Shown here in pieces: positions 1 through 9,300 of a stretch of DNA of 64,000 bases. The notes under the pieces were generated by a model that was not told the DNA's origin, ran no database searches, and saw only the letters and a list, made by a program, of their open reading frames with translations. The position numbers and the translations under genes are program-made. Each line of letters opens with the position of its first letter. The first letter of the stretch is position 1. This DNA comes from JANQPX01 sp965204405 (GTDB taxonomy: Bacteria > Pseudomonadota > Alphaproteobacteria > Geminicoccales > Geminicoccaceae), in the NCBI GenBank assembly GCA_965204405.1, contig CBDBEN010000004.1:124001-188000 (forward strand), in the 5' to 3' direction.

Positions 1-1
1 C

Positions 2-85
2 TATGAATGGTTGCGTGGCTGGTTCAATCGGGACTATCAATCCCTCGGCAATGATCGGTTCAAGAGAAGCGGCCCCGCTCCATGA
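2..85 (+). CDS. 3' end of an unidentified protein (partial)
   Basis: An open frame enters from the left edge and gives 27 residues ending in KRSGPAP before a TGA at 83-85. Its stop overlaps the ATG of the following methyltransferase (ATGA), the usual sign of translational coupling, so this is very likely the tail of a real upstream gene in the same operon. The tail is rich in aromatic and basic residues (begins YEWLRGWF). It is too short to assign to a family. Confidence 0.6.
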   Translation, partial: YEWLRGWFNRDYQSLGNDRFKRSGPAP

Positions 86-846
86 CAAGCAACAGCGATA
101 TCGTCCGCGAGCTGACCCAGTTGCCTGCCGATGTTCGGCCCCTGCAGTTCGGAAACCTGGTGACCGGGTCGCAATATCTGCCGATTTACCGGCTTGCCAG
201 CCGCTTTGCCAAGCCTGGCCTGAAGGCCTTGGATTGGGGCTGCGGCAACGGCCATTTTTCCTATTTTCTCCTGCGCCGGAACCTTCAGGTTCAAGGGTTC
301 AGCCTTGAGCCGGAGGGCAATGCACTTTCGGGTTATCTAAGCGAGCGGTTTTCCGACCATTACGCCATGGCTGGGGGCGATCTGGACAACCCGGTTCATC
401 TGCCCTTTCCCGATGAAAGCTTTGATCTGGTCTTTTCGATCGGCGTTCTGGAGCATGTCCGCGAAACCGGAGGCTCCGAAGAGGCGAGTCTTCGGGAGAT
501 CGTTCGCGTTCTGCGACCGGGCGGTCATTTCGTCTGCGGCATGCTGCCCAAAAAATATAGCTGGATCGAATTCCTGGTGCGTCAGACGCGACCCGACAAG
601 CACGCCCATCTCTTTCGCTATACCAGAGATGATGTAGGGCGGCTTATGCAGGGAGCCGGGCTCAAGCTGGTCAAGGCCAGAACACACGGCTTTCTCCCGC
701 GCAACAGCTGGAACCACCCGCGCTTGAAAACGCTCAGCAGCAAAGCGCTGGTGAACCGGTCGTTCAACGCCATCGACCGCACCCTTGCGCAATGCGCAAG
801 GCCCATCGCTCAGAACTTCATGTTTGCCGCCCGCCGCCCGGACTGA
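82..846 (+). CDS. Class I SAM-dependent methyltransferase
   Basis: This 254-residue protein has the Rossmann methyltransferase core. Motif I (LDWGCGNGHFSYF, about residues 50-62) binds S-adenosylmethionine. The acidic/post-I region with SFDLVFSIGVLEHV (about 114-127) and the following LRPGGHFVCGML strand match the Methyltransf_11 type. It should be a soluble cytoplasmic enzyme; the substrate cannot be read from the sequence. The start ATG overlaps the stop of the upstream partial gene, so both are probably in one transcription unit. Related enzymes often act in polysaccharide, lipid or quinone modification, but nothing here decides between them. The next gene is on the other strand. Confidence 0.8.
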   Translation: MTSNSDIVRELTQLPADVRPLQFGNLVTGSQYLPIYRLASRFAKPGLKALDWGCGNGHFSYFLLRRNLQVQGFSLEPEGNALSGYLSERFSDHYAMAGGDLDNPVHLPFPDESFDLVFSIGVLEHVRETGGSEEASLREIVRVLRPGGHFVCGMLPKKYSWIEFLVRQTRPDKHAHLFRYTRDDVGRLMQGAGLKLVKARTHGFLPRNSWNHPRLKTLSSKALVNRSFNAIDRTLAQCARPIAQNFMFAARRPD

Positions 847-859
847 CGGAGGTTCTCTG

Positions 860-1375
860 TTACCAGAGAGCGATTCGGCCGATGGCGCCAAGCGTGATCG
901 AGTCTTCATCGGCACCATCAATGTCGCTGAACGCATTGAAGATATAGTTGCCGTGGATATCGAGATGGATTCTCGGCAGGACCTCGATATCGATGCCGAC
1001 ACGCGCTGTATAAAAAGGATCGGACCAGTTGTCGCCTTCAAGCTCGTCGTTGTAGGTCACGCCGATCCCTAGCCCGCCATAGATGCCGCCGCCGACCAGA
1101 ACGAAGGCCTGGGGCGCGACCGCGCCGGCATTGCCGCCACCGAAACCGTCGGTGAAATATTCGACGTTCGCCTCGAATGAAACCGGTCCGCCGGGTACCC
1201 ATTGAAGCGAGCCCAGGAAGGATGCCCCACTATCGTCGATATCGATATTGTCGACTTCGATGTCGTCGAGCGCGGTCCAATAGTGGATGCCGCCTCCCAC
1301 CCTCATCTCGGCTTGAGCCGGCGACCATGTCAGCAGCACCATCGACAGGAAAGCAATCGAAGCAACACGGAGCAT
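860..1375 (-). CDS. Outer-membrane beta-barrel protein, small
   Basis: A 171-residue exported protein. It starts with a clear Sec signal peptide (MLRVASIAFLSMVLLTWSPAQA, cleavage about residue 22). The mature part alternates polar and hydrophobic residues and is glycine-rich (GGGIHYW, LVGGGIYGGLGIGVTY, ARVGIDIEV), as in eight-stranded barrels. It ends in IGRIALW; a terminal aromatic residue is the usual signal for assembly in the outer membrane. An acidic stretch near residues 36-50 looks like a surface loop. The precise family is not recognised. It lies on the minus strand after an EamA transporter gene with 160 bases between them, so cotranscription is possible but not shown. Confidence 0.7.
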   Translation of the reverse strand: MLRVASIAFLSMVLLTWSPAQAEMRVGGGIHYWTALDDIEVDNIDIDDSGASFLGSLQWVPGGPVSFEANVEYFTDGFGGGNAGAVAPQAFVLVGGGIYGGLGIGVTYNDELEGDNWSDPFYTARVGIDIEVLPRIHLDIHGNYIFNAFSDIDGADEDSITLGAIGRIALW

Positions 1376-1535
1376 TCTTCAAATCCCTCTGAGCTTGCGA
1401 ATCTCGATTCTTCTTCTCAACTAACAGCACCAAGGGCAAATCTCTCTAAAGTTGTTTCCAAATGCGATCTTTATCACCACCAAGTGTTGCAATGAGGTGA
1501 CGGTCGACGATAGCCACGGCATGGCTATGTCAAGG

Positions 1536-2450
1536 CTATCCCCGAGGAGGCGCCTTGGCCCTTTGCGCGAACATGATGCCGCCGAGAACCAGGGCAAGTG
1601 CGACAGCATGGTAGATTTGGAAGGATTCGCCCAGCAGCAGCACAGCCAGAAAAGCACCGAAAATTGGTACGAGATTGACGAAAAGCCCCGCCGCATTGCC
1701 CCCGATCAGTTCGATGCCGCGGATAAACAGCGCCTGGCCGATAACCGAAGGAAAGATCGTGGTGTAGAGAATGACGCCCCAGCTTTTCCAGGTCGTCGGC
1801 CAGATCAGATCGGGTGTGGTCGCTTCATAAACCGCAAGCGGTATCGAAAAAACCGCCGCAGTCACGCTCAGCATGGTCAGGAAGCTCAGCCAGTGAAGCG
1901 CCGGCTTCGCGTGAAGGACCGATGAGTAGGTGGCGTAGACGAGGCCTGCCAGCACCATGATCATATCGCCGCGATTGACATCCAAAGCGGCAAGCTGCTG
2001 CAGATCACCCCGGCCCGCCGCCACCAATACCCCGAGCAGCGTGACCGAATAGCCGATGATCTGGGCCGATCGCACCTGGGTTCGGAAAATCAGGAAGTTC
2101 AGGGCAAAGATGAACATCGGAATGCCCGCCTGAACGATAGTCGAGTTGATGGCGGTGGTGTGGGTCAGGGCTGTGTAGAGCAGGCCGTTGAAGGCGGCAA
2201 AGCCGGTGGCCCCCATGAACATGATGTAGGGAAGGTGCTTTAGGATCGTGGCCCTGTCCCTGATAAGCTGCCGCCTGGCAATGACCAGCAAAATACCGGC
2301 ACCAAGGATCCAGCGAAGGCAGGTGAGCAGCAGCGGTGAGACTTCGCCCACCGCGAACCTGCCGGCAACCGCATTGCCGCCCCAAAATATCATCGTGACC
2401 AAGAGGATCAGATAGGCATTGTCGGTGAAGAATGAGAAGGGGCGTGACAA
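1536..2450 (-). CDS. EamA/DMT-family inner-membrane transporter
   Basis: A 304-residue integral membrane protein with about ten hydrophobic segments arranged as two repeated halves, the drug/metabolite transporter (EamA, RhaT-like) architecture. The first half holds the typical FWGGNAVAGRFAVGEVSP and CLRWILGAGILL stretches; the second half has GGNAAGLFVNLVPIFGAFLA followed by LLLGE near the end, where DMT members carry the matching motif. Members export amino acids, metabolites or toxic compounds; the substrate cannot be inferred here. It is apparently a single gene, minus strand, facing away from the enolase-superfamily gene at 2629. Confidence 0.85.
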   Translation of the reverse strand: MSRPFSFFTDNAYLILLVTMIFWGGNAVAGRFAVGEVSPLLLTCLRWILGAGILLVIARRQLIRDRATILKHLPYIMFMGATGFAAFNGLLYTALTHTTAINSTIVQAGIPMFIFALNFLIFRTQVRSAQIIGYSVTLLGVLVAAGRGDLQQLAALDVNRGDMIMVLAGLVYATYSSVLHAKPALHWLSFLTMLSVTAAVFSIPLAVYEATTPDLIWPTTWKSWGVILYTTIFPSVIGQALFIRGIELIGGNAAGLFVNLVPIFGAFLAVLLLGESFQIYHAVALALVLGGIMFAQRAKAPPRG

Positions 2451-2628
2451 GTAGGATCCTCAATGTTTGTCCGAAATGCGATGAGGCCCGGCGGCCAAAA
2501 TCGAGAGCACCCTAGCGCAGCCTGCCACCGGCGTCTTGATCAGGGCCTTGCCTCAAGCCCCCAAACGCGCGCATTACTGAAGGAGTTGGCGATCAAGCGA
2601 CGCCTTTTCGAGATGGATTTCGGCAACA

Positions 2629-3768
2629 TTGAAACCTGAACCGGTTACCCTTGCCAAGATGGACGTCACGGTCTACCGGGCGCCGATCGAGCAACCGGTA
2701 CGCACCGCGTTCGGCATCATGACCGACAGGCCGGCGGCGATCGTCAAGGCGACCGGGCAGGATGGCACGGTCGGCTATGGCGAAATCTGGTCGAATTTCC
2801 CCCAATGCGGCGCCGAGCACCGCGCCCGTCTGGCCTTAAGCTCGCTGGTCCCGCTGATCATGGAGCGGACCTGGGCATCGCCAGTCCAAGCCTTCGACTT
2901 TATGAGCGATCGACTTCGAACCCTCGCCATTCAGTCGGGAGAGCCGGGGCCGATCGCCCAGGTGATCGCCGGAATCGACACAGCCCTTTGGGACCTGGCA
3001 GCACGGCGGAAAAACCTGCCGCTTTGGCGCCTGCTTGCCGGCGATGGGAACGGCCGCATGCCAGCTTATGCAAGCGGCATCAACCCGGAGGGCACGCTGG
3101 CCCAGGCGAAAAAGGCTGCGGATTTAGGCTATCGGGCGTTCAAGCTGAAGATCGGCTTTGGCCGTGAGCGCGATCTTTCGAACTTGAAGGCGCTGCGCGA
3201 AGAGCTAGGTGACGACGCATCAATCATGGTGGACGCCAATCAGGCATTCGACCTCGATGAGGCGATCGCGATGAGCGAACTTCTTGCGCCCTATAGGCCA
3301 TCCTGGCTGGAGGAGCCCCTGCCCGCCGATAGCCCGCTGGGTGATTGGAAGACATTGGCAGCAGCCTCCCCGGTACCCCTTGCCGGCGGCGAGAACATCC
3401 GGGGCGATGCCGCTTTCGATGAGGTGATCGAGGCCGGTATTTTTGCGGTCATTCAGCCGGATCTTGCCAAATGGGGCGGCTTCTCCAAAGGCCTTCCCCT
3501 CGCAAAACGCATCCAGGCGGGAGGCGCGCGCTATTGCCCGCACTACCTCGGCGGCGGGGTTGGTCTTTTGGCCTCCGCACATTTGCTGGCGGCAGCCGGC
3601 GGCGATGGCAGCCTCGAGGTCGACTGTAACAACAATCCCCTGCGTGAGGGCTTGGCAATGCCCTACCCTGCTCTCGTGGATGGATGCTTCGTGCTGTCCG
3701 ATGCTCCCGGGCTCGGTGTGGCTCCCGATCCGGCGGTGGAACGCTATGCGCTTCCCATTTCGGCATGA
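2629..3768 (+). CDS. Mandelate racemase/muconate lactonizing-type enzyme (enolase superfamily)
   Basis: A 379-residue cytoplasmic enzyme with the enolase-superfamily fold: N-terminal capping domain (about 1-130) and a TIM barrel. Catalytic features are visible. K172 and K174 form the KxK motif (FKLKIG), D202, E228 and E255 are the magnesium ligands (VDAN, WLEEP, GGEN), and H305 (CPHYLGGG) is the second base typical of the mandelate racemase subgroup; D278 could pair with it. The family abstracts a proton alpha to a carboxylate, so dehydratase, cycloisomerase or racemase activity on a sugar acid or related compound is likely. The start is a TTG; an in-frame ATG lies at 2659, but homologues keep the residues between them (VTLAKMDV). 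No strong ribosome site is seen. Confidence 0.85.
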   Translation: MKPEPVTLAKMDVTVYRAPIEQPVRTAFGIMTDRPAAIVKATGQDGTVGYGEIWSNFPQCGAEHRARLALSSLVPLIMERTWASPVQAFDFMSDRLRTLAIQSGEPGPIAQVIAGIDTALWDLAARRKNLPLWRLLAGDGNGRMPAYASGINPEGTLAQAKKAADLGYRAFKLKIGFGRERDLSNLKALREELGDDASIMVDANQAFDLDEAIAMSELLAPYRPSWLEEPLPADSPLGDWKTLAAASPVPLAGGENIRGDAAFDEVIEAGIFAVIQPDLAKWGGFSKGLPLAKRIQAGGARYCPHYLGGGVGLLASAHLLAAAGGDGSLEVDCNNNPLREGLAMPYPALVDGCFVLSDAPGLGVAPDPAVERYALPISA

Positions 3769-3927
3769 TAGCCATAACCTGTAGTTGCTCCACGGACGGC
3801 CTGGCGATACGGCTTCAGCACAGGAACCCGACCGGGGACCGTGAAACTTGGACGCAGATTGCCAATCTTAGCGATGGCGGTGGAAATTAAATGCTGTGGA
3901 CATTCCACTAGGACCAGAGAGACCCCA

Positions 3928-4905
3928 ATGACGATCCTGTTGAACGGCCCCGTGGCGAGACGCGGTCTCGATCTCATCCGGCAATATGACGGCGGCGATG
4001 TCGGCGTCGTGGAGATTACCGGTGACGAAAGTGATGCGGAGCGTGCCGAAAAATTTGCCGAGGCAGCGGTGCTGGTCACGGTCGATTTCGATGCAAGGAA
4101 GCTGCCAGACACGCCTAAGCTCGAACTGATCCATCTGCCGGCATCCGGGCTGGAACTCATCGAGTTTTCAACGGTTCCCAAGGGATGCCGGGTCTGCAAT
4201 GCATACGAGCACGATATAGGTATCAGCGAGTATGTCATGTCGGCGATGCTGCACTTCACGGTGGGCTTGAGCGGGCGCAGCGAGCGTTTCAAGCGTGGTG
4301 ACTGGCAGGACACGCCGCAGCTTTTCGGCGCGTTTCGCCCGGAGCTTGCCGGCAAAACACTGGGATGCATCGGCTACGGTACGATCGGACGGGCCGTAGC
4401 CGCGCGAGCGAAAGCCTTCGGCATGCGGGTCATGGCGGTGACGAGAACACCCCGCGCCTTTGATCCGGAACCGGATTGGCTGGGTGGCCTCGGCTTGACC
4501 GAAGCCCTTGTCGAAGCCTCGGATTTTGTCCTCGTTGCCTGTCCGCTGAACGCTGAAACCCGAGGGCTCCTCGGCAAGCGCTATCTGAGCGCGATGAAGC
4601 CCCATGCGGTTCTGATCAACGTTGCACGCGGTTTGATCGTCGATGAGGACGTCCTGTTCGATGCCCTGAAATCGGAGAAAATCGGCGGCGCCGTCCTCGA
4701 TACCTGGTATCACTATCCCACGGCCGATGACCAAAACGTTAAACCCAGCCGGCATCCCTTCGAACAGTTCGACAATGTCATCATGACCCCCCATTGCTCA
4801 GGCTGGACCGAAGGGCTCATAGGACGCCGTTTTGCGGTCATTGCCGACAACATTGAACGCCTCAAGAACGGCCGGGATCTTGTGAACCAGGTTTTCCCCG
4901 ACTGA
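3928..4905 (+). CDS. D-2-hydroxyacid dehydrogenase-family protein
   Basis: A 325-residue NAD(P)-dependent dehydrogenase. The nucleotide-binding domain has GYGTIG (149-154) preceded by GKTLGCI. The catalytic Arg is R234 (NVARGLIVDE) and the catalytic His is H289 (MTPHCSGWT). At the position where most family members have the catalytic Glu (D-x-x-x-x-E-P) this protein has DTWYHYP, so Y263 replaces Glu. I chose the ATG at 3928 because the family N-terminus starts there and an AGGACCAGAGAG stretch precedes it; the frame stays open upstream to a GTG at 3841. It follows the enolase-superfamily gene by 159 bases on the same strand and could work on its product, but this is inference. Confidence 0.82.
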   Translation: MTILLNGPVARRGLDLIRQYDGGDVGVVEITGDESDAERAEKFAEAAVLVTVDFDARKLPDTPKLELIHLPASGLELIEFSTVPKGCRVCNAYEHDIGISEYVMSAMLHFTVGLSGRSERFKRGDWQDTPQLFGAFRPELAGKTLGCIGYGTIGRAVAARAKAFGMRVMAVTRTPRAFDPEPDWLGGLGLTEALVEASDFVLVACPLNAETRGLLGKRYLSAMKPHAVLINVARGLIVDEDVLFDALKSEKIGGAVLDTWYHYPTADDQNVKPSRHPFEQFDNVIMTPHCSGWTEGLIGRRFAVIADNIERLKNGRDLVNQVFPD

Positions 4906-5066
4906 CCGCTACAGACGACCTGAACATTTTTCCGAACCGGGCAGGCTGCACCAGCAAACCCCAAAAGGTGTCAGTCACCCCAGATGTCAATTAACCCAGG
5001 CGTTAACCGTTCCTAAGGGAATGATGTGTAGATCAAACGCTTGCAGGTTAAAAAATGGGGTGATCC

Positions 5067-6242
5067 ATGTTTCGAAAATTGCAACAAGCGGCGCTGCCTC
5101 TCGCAGCTCTGCTCACATGTGTCGCGGGCGGCGTCTCGATGGCGGAGCCCGGCGTCACTGACAAGGCGATTTCCTTCGGTCAGTCTGCAGCGCTTGGCGG
5201 CCCGGCATCCGCACTTGGCAAAGGCATGCAGGCCGGCATTCTGGCTGCCTTCGAAGAAGCAAATCGCAAAGGCGGCGTCGCCGGCCGAAAACTCGAGCTC
5301 AAGAGCTACGACGACGGCTATGAGCCCAAACGCGCTATCGACAACACCCGCAAGCTGATCGAGCAGGATCAGGTTTTCGCCCTGATCGGCGCCGTCGGCA
5401 CCCCGACATCCAAAGCTACGCAACCGATCGCCACGGAAGCCAAGGTTCCGTTCATCGGCCCGTTCACCGGCGCTGGCTTCCTGCGCGACACCAGCCTCGG
5501 CAATATCGTCAACTTCCGGGCAACCTATGGCCAGGAAACCGAGGCCTGGATCAAGCACTTGACCGAGGACCTCGGTCACAAGCGTATCGCCATCCTCTAT
5601 CAAGACGACAGCTTCGGCCGTGTAGGTCTTGCCGGGGTACAAAAGGCGATGGAGAAGAGAGGTCTTTCGCTGGTCAGCGAGGCGACCTACAAGCGCAACA
5701 CGACGGCTGTTAAGTCCGCAGTCCTCAAGATCCGCAAAGCCAAGCCCGACTCAGTCGTGATGGTCGGTGCCTACAAGCCGATCGCAGCGTTTATCAAGCT
5801 CGCCAAAAAGACCGGCGTCGACGCTACCTTCGTCAACATCTCCTTCGTCGGATCGAAGGCGCTTGCAAAAGAGCTCGGTGACAAGGGAGCCGGCGTCGTG
5901 GTCACGCAGGTCGTGCCCTTCCCCGGAGACAAAGCTCTGCCGGTGGTCGCCCAATACCAAGCGGCCATTCAGGCGATCGATCCGAATGCCGAGCCGGACT
6001 TCGTGTCGCTTGAAGGCTACCTGGTCGGCCAGCTGACGATCAACGCCCTCGAAAAGATGGGCGGCAGCTTCACCCGCAAAGATTTCCTGAAGACCGTTGC
6101 CTCCATGGGCAGCTTCGATCTCGGCGGTATCGGCCTTTCCTTCGGACCGGACGACAATCAAGGCTCTGATGATGTCTTTTTGACCGTCATTCAACCCGAC
6201 GGCACGTTTCGCGCCGTCGATCGTCTAAGCCCGACGAGCTGA
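5067..6242 (+). CDS. Periplasmic binding protein, type I (branched-chain amino acid-type)
   Basis: A 391-residue secreted protein with a signal peptide (cleavage about residue 26, after SMA). The mature part is a two-lobed type I periplasmic binding fold of the LivJ/urea-binding class: ITDKAISFGQSAALGGPASALG at the start, LIEQDQVFALIGAVGTPT (ligand-binding loop) and the IAILYQDDSFGRVGL hinge region. No permease or ATPase genes are near, so it is not part of a local ABC operon. It is followed after a strong hairpin (6250-6280) by a very large chemoreceptor, which suggests that it presents a ligand to that receptor, as TorT (also type I) does for TorS. The ligand is unknown. Confidence 0.85.
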   Translation: MFRKLQQAALPLAALLTCVAGGVSMAEPGVTDKAISFGQSAALGGPASALGKGMQAGILAAFEEANRKGGVAGRKLELKSYDDGYEPKRAIDNTRKLIEQDQVFALIGAVGTPTSKATQPIATEAKVPFIGPFTGAGFLRDTSLGNIVNFRATYGQETEAWIKHLTEDLGHKRIAILYQDDSFGRVGLAGVQKAMEKRGLSLVSEATYKRNTTAVKSAVLKIRKAKPDSVVMVGAYKPIAAFIKLAKKTGVDATFVNISFVGSKALAKELGDKGAGVVVTQVVPFPGDKALPVVAQYQAAIQAIDPNAEPDFVSLEGYLVGQLTINALEKMGGSFTRKDFLKTVASMGSFDLGGIGLSFGPDDNQGSDDVFLTVIQPDGTFRAVDRLSPTS

Positions 6243-6249
6243 TCGCCCC

Positions 6250-6280
6250 TGTCCCGGCGGTCGACGACCGTCGGGACAGT
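6250..6280 (+). promoter_or_regulatory. Strong intercistronic hairpin between binding protein and chemoreceptor
   Basis: Two 14-base arms (6250-6263 and 6267-6280) pair with one G-T wobble around a 3-base loop. No T-run follows, so it is not a standard intrinsic terminator. Such structures behind binding-protein genes commonly protect the upstream mRNA and reduce downstream expression, which would give more binding protein than receptor. This role is inferred. Confidence 0.65.
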
Positions 6281-6330
6281 GATCGATGATCGTGAAACCG
6301 CTACGCTATTTGCTACACCGGAGGACATTG

Positions 6331-9300
6331 GTGTCAATCGCTTCTTCGACGTCCAATCCGTCCAAATCCAATAACAGGAACATGGGCATCAGAGGCAGGC
6401 TGATGCTGTCCTTCGGCGTGGTTGCTATGACAACCATCCTCGCCAGTATCATCGGCTTTTTTTCCTACGACCGAATCGAAACCGCCTCTCTCAAAATGAC
6501 CGAAGACAGCGTCCCGGCCATGGCTGCGGCTCTCCAATTGGTCGAGGAAGGCTCCGCGCTGACCAACCTTGCCTCCACGATTGCCGCCTCGTCCGATGTG
6601 GATGACCATGCCGAAATGGCACCCCAGATCGCTTCCCACCGAGAAGACATGGATTGGCTTATCGAGGGACTAGCCGCCTCGGAATCGGCCGCCGACCAGA
6701 TCGAGACGTTGACCACCCTTACCGGTGACCTTTTCGGAGCGCTCGGAAATTTAGACCAGCGGGTCGGCAAACGGCTGGCAATGGCCGCGCAGATGCGGGA
6801 AGCCATCGAAGAGATCGACAGAAACCACGATGAGCTCATTGCTTGGCTGATCCCCAAAATCGATGACGCGAAGTTCGATCTCGTCATACAAAGTGAGGAG
6901 ACCACTTCCAGTCTCGGCAGCCAAATCGAGACGCTCATGACCGATGGGGTCGGCGGGCTGCAATCTGCACTAACCATGAAAGCCGAAATCAATCTGATGG
7001 CCGGTATTCTGATCGAGGCCATCGTCGCGCCGAATAGAGGCGTTCTGGAAGAAGCTGCCGACCGCTTCGTTGCAACAAAGGCATCCATTGACGAGCAGCT
7101 TGCTCAATTGAGCGGGCAAAACAACGTTGCAGCACTCCAAGAACCGTTGGCGGCCTTGATCAACCTGGGTGAAGGTCCGGAAGGCATCTTTACAAAACGC
7201 CGTACTTGGTTCGAGAACTCGGCCGCCTCAACAGAACGGAATCTCGGCACGGATGTAGCGGCCTGGACAAAAAAGATTTACGAGCCTCGCGAGGCCGTGC
7301 TTGTCGTTTTGGAAGGCATGATCGATGAAGCTAGCTTTGACATCATCATCCTGAGTGAATCAGCGGTCGAGGATGGTTCGAATACCATCAACAGCCTGGT
7401 CGACCAGTCTGTCGCGACAATGAACGGCTATCTCGGGATGGCAGCGGAAGCCAACTGGCTGGCTGGACTTCTTCGTCAAGTGTCGGCGGAGCAGAATGCC
7501 GATCGGCTGGTGGTTATTGACGAACAGATCGATGCGGCAATCGCCCGCCTTTTGGACTATCGGGACATGCTTGAGGTCTCCAAGGACACAAGCGCCGAGC
7601 TTGATCAGCTCCTGCAACCGATGCTGATGCGAACCGACGGCCCTCAGTCGATGTCCGCCTTGCGCCTGATTGAGCTGGATCTATTGGAAAAGCAGCAATC
7701 GAGCGTCGAACTGACGGGAGACCTGGCTTCCATCTTGACCGAAGCCGTCGACGAACTGGTTGGCTCGACTTATGCCGACGTTCTGGTGAGGAGCGAATCC
7801 GTCCAGCAGGCGATCACGACAGGACGCTGGATTCTAGTGGGCTTGTCCGCTGCGGCCTTGATGATCGCTGCCGCCGTCGTTTTTGCCTATGTTGGTCCGA
7901 GGATCATCAACCCGCTTCGCGCCATGACCAAAAGCGTCGGTCAGCTGGCCCAGGGGCGGCATGTCGATGTGCCGGGAACCACCCGTAATGATGAGCTTGG
8001 CGAACTTGCGCGCTCGCTCAACGTGATCCACGAGCGAGCCGTCGAGGCAACTCGCATCCGGCTGGCCTTGGACAGCGCTGACGCATCGGTCATGGTTACC
8101 GATGCGGATCAGAAAATCATCTATGTCAATGCCCGCCTGAACAAGATGCTGTCAGATGCCGAAAGCGACATCAAGCGCGAGATTCCTGCATTCGCGACAG
8201 ATAGGCTGATGGGTGCAAGCGTAGAGTTCGTCCACAAGCAGCCGGAAGCCATCCGGGATGTGCTGGAACATTTGGACGAGTCGCATCATGAATCGATGAA
8301 TCTCGGAGGCCGCGACCTCTCCTTTATCGCCAATCCCGTCATCGGTGCCGATGGCAAACGACTGGGCTCGGTGCTGCAATGGCAAGATGAGACCGATGAG
8401 CGAAAGCTGCGGCAAGCAATTGACGAGGTTGTCGAAGCGGCCGGTGCCGGTGACTTCACCAAACGTGTGGAGACGGCGGGAATACGGGGCACAATGGCCG
8501 ATTTGGCGGGCGGCATAAACCACGTCACCGGGCTCGTTGAAGGAGCAACACAAGATCTCGGCAGCATGCTGGCCTCCCTTGCGAAGGGCAACCTCACGCA
8601 GCGCATCACTGCCGAGTACCAAGGAACCCTTGGCGAACTGAAGGACAATGCCAACCAGACGGCTGACCAGCTCGCCGAGATCGTTTCTCAGATCCAAGGT
8701 GCCACCCGAGCGGTTGGCGATGCAGCGGCCGAGATCAGCAGCGGTACTGCCGATCTCTCCAACCGCACGAACCAGGCGGCCACCAACCTCCAGGAAACGG
8801 CGGCATCGACGGAGCAGATGGCCGCAACGGTTCAGCAGAATGCGGAGAACGCGAGAAGCGCTGACCAACTTGCCGCATCGGCGAATAAGACTGCCGATGC
8901 GGGTGGCGACATCGTCAAGCAGGCCGTCATGGCGATGAGCGGCATCGAGGGATCAGCCAAAAAAATCACTGATATCATCAGCGTTATTGATGAGATCGCG
9001 TTTCAGACCAACCTGCTGGCTCTCAATGCCAGTGTCGAAGCAGCGCGGGCTGGCGAGACCGGAAAGGGCTTTGCGGTCGTTGCTCAAGAGGTTCGCCAGC
9101 TTGCCCAACGTTCGGCACAGGCAGCCTCAGATATCAATACACTCATCCAGAATAGTAATGGGCAGGTCGAGGAAGGCGTCCGGCTGGTCAACCAGGCTGG
9201 CGAGTCTCTGGGCGATATTGTCGGCTCGATTCGCAAGGTTGCCTCGATCGTCAGAAAGATCTCCAGTGCCTCGCAGGAACAGGCTTCCGGCGTCCAGGGA

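Noticed and set aside
4991..5006. TTAA-TTAA pair before the binding protein gene, first taken as a CtrA site
   Set aside because: The spacing is 8 bases, not 7, so it does not fit the consensus.
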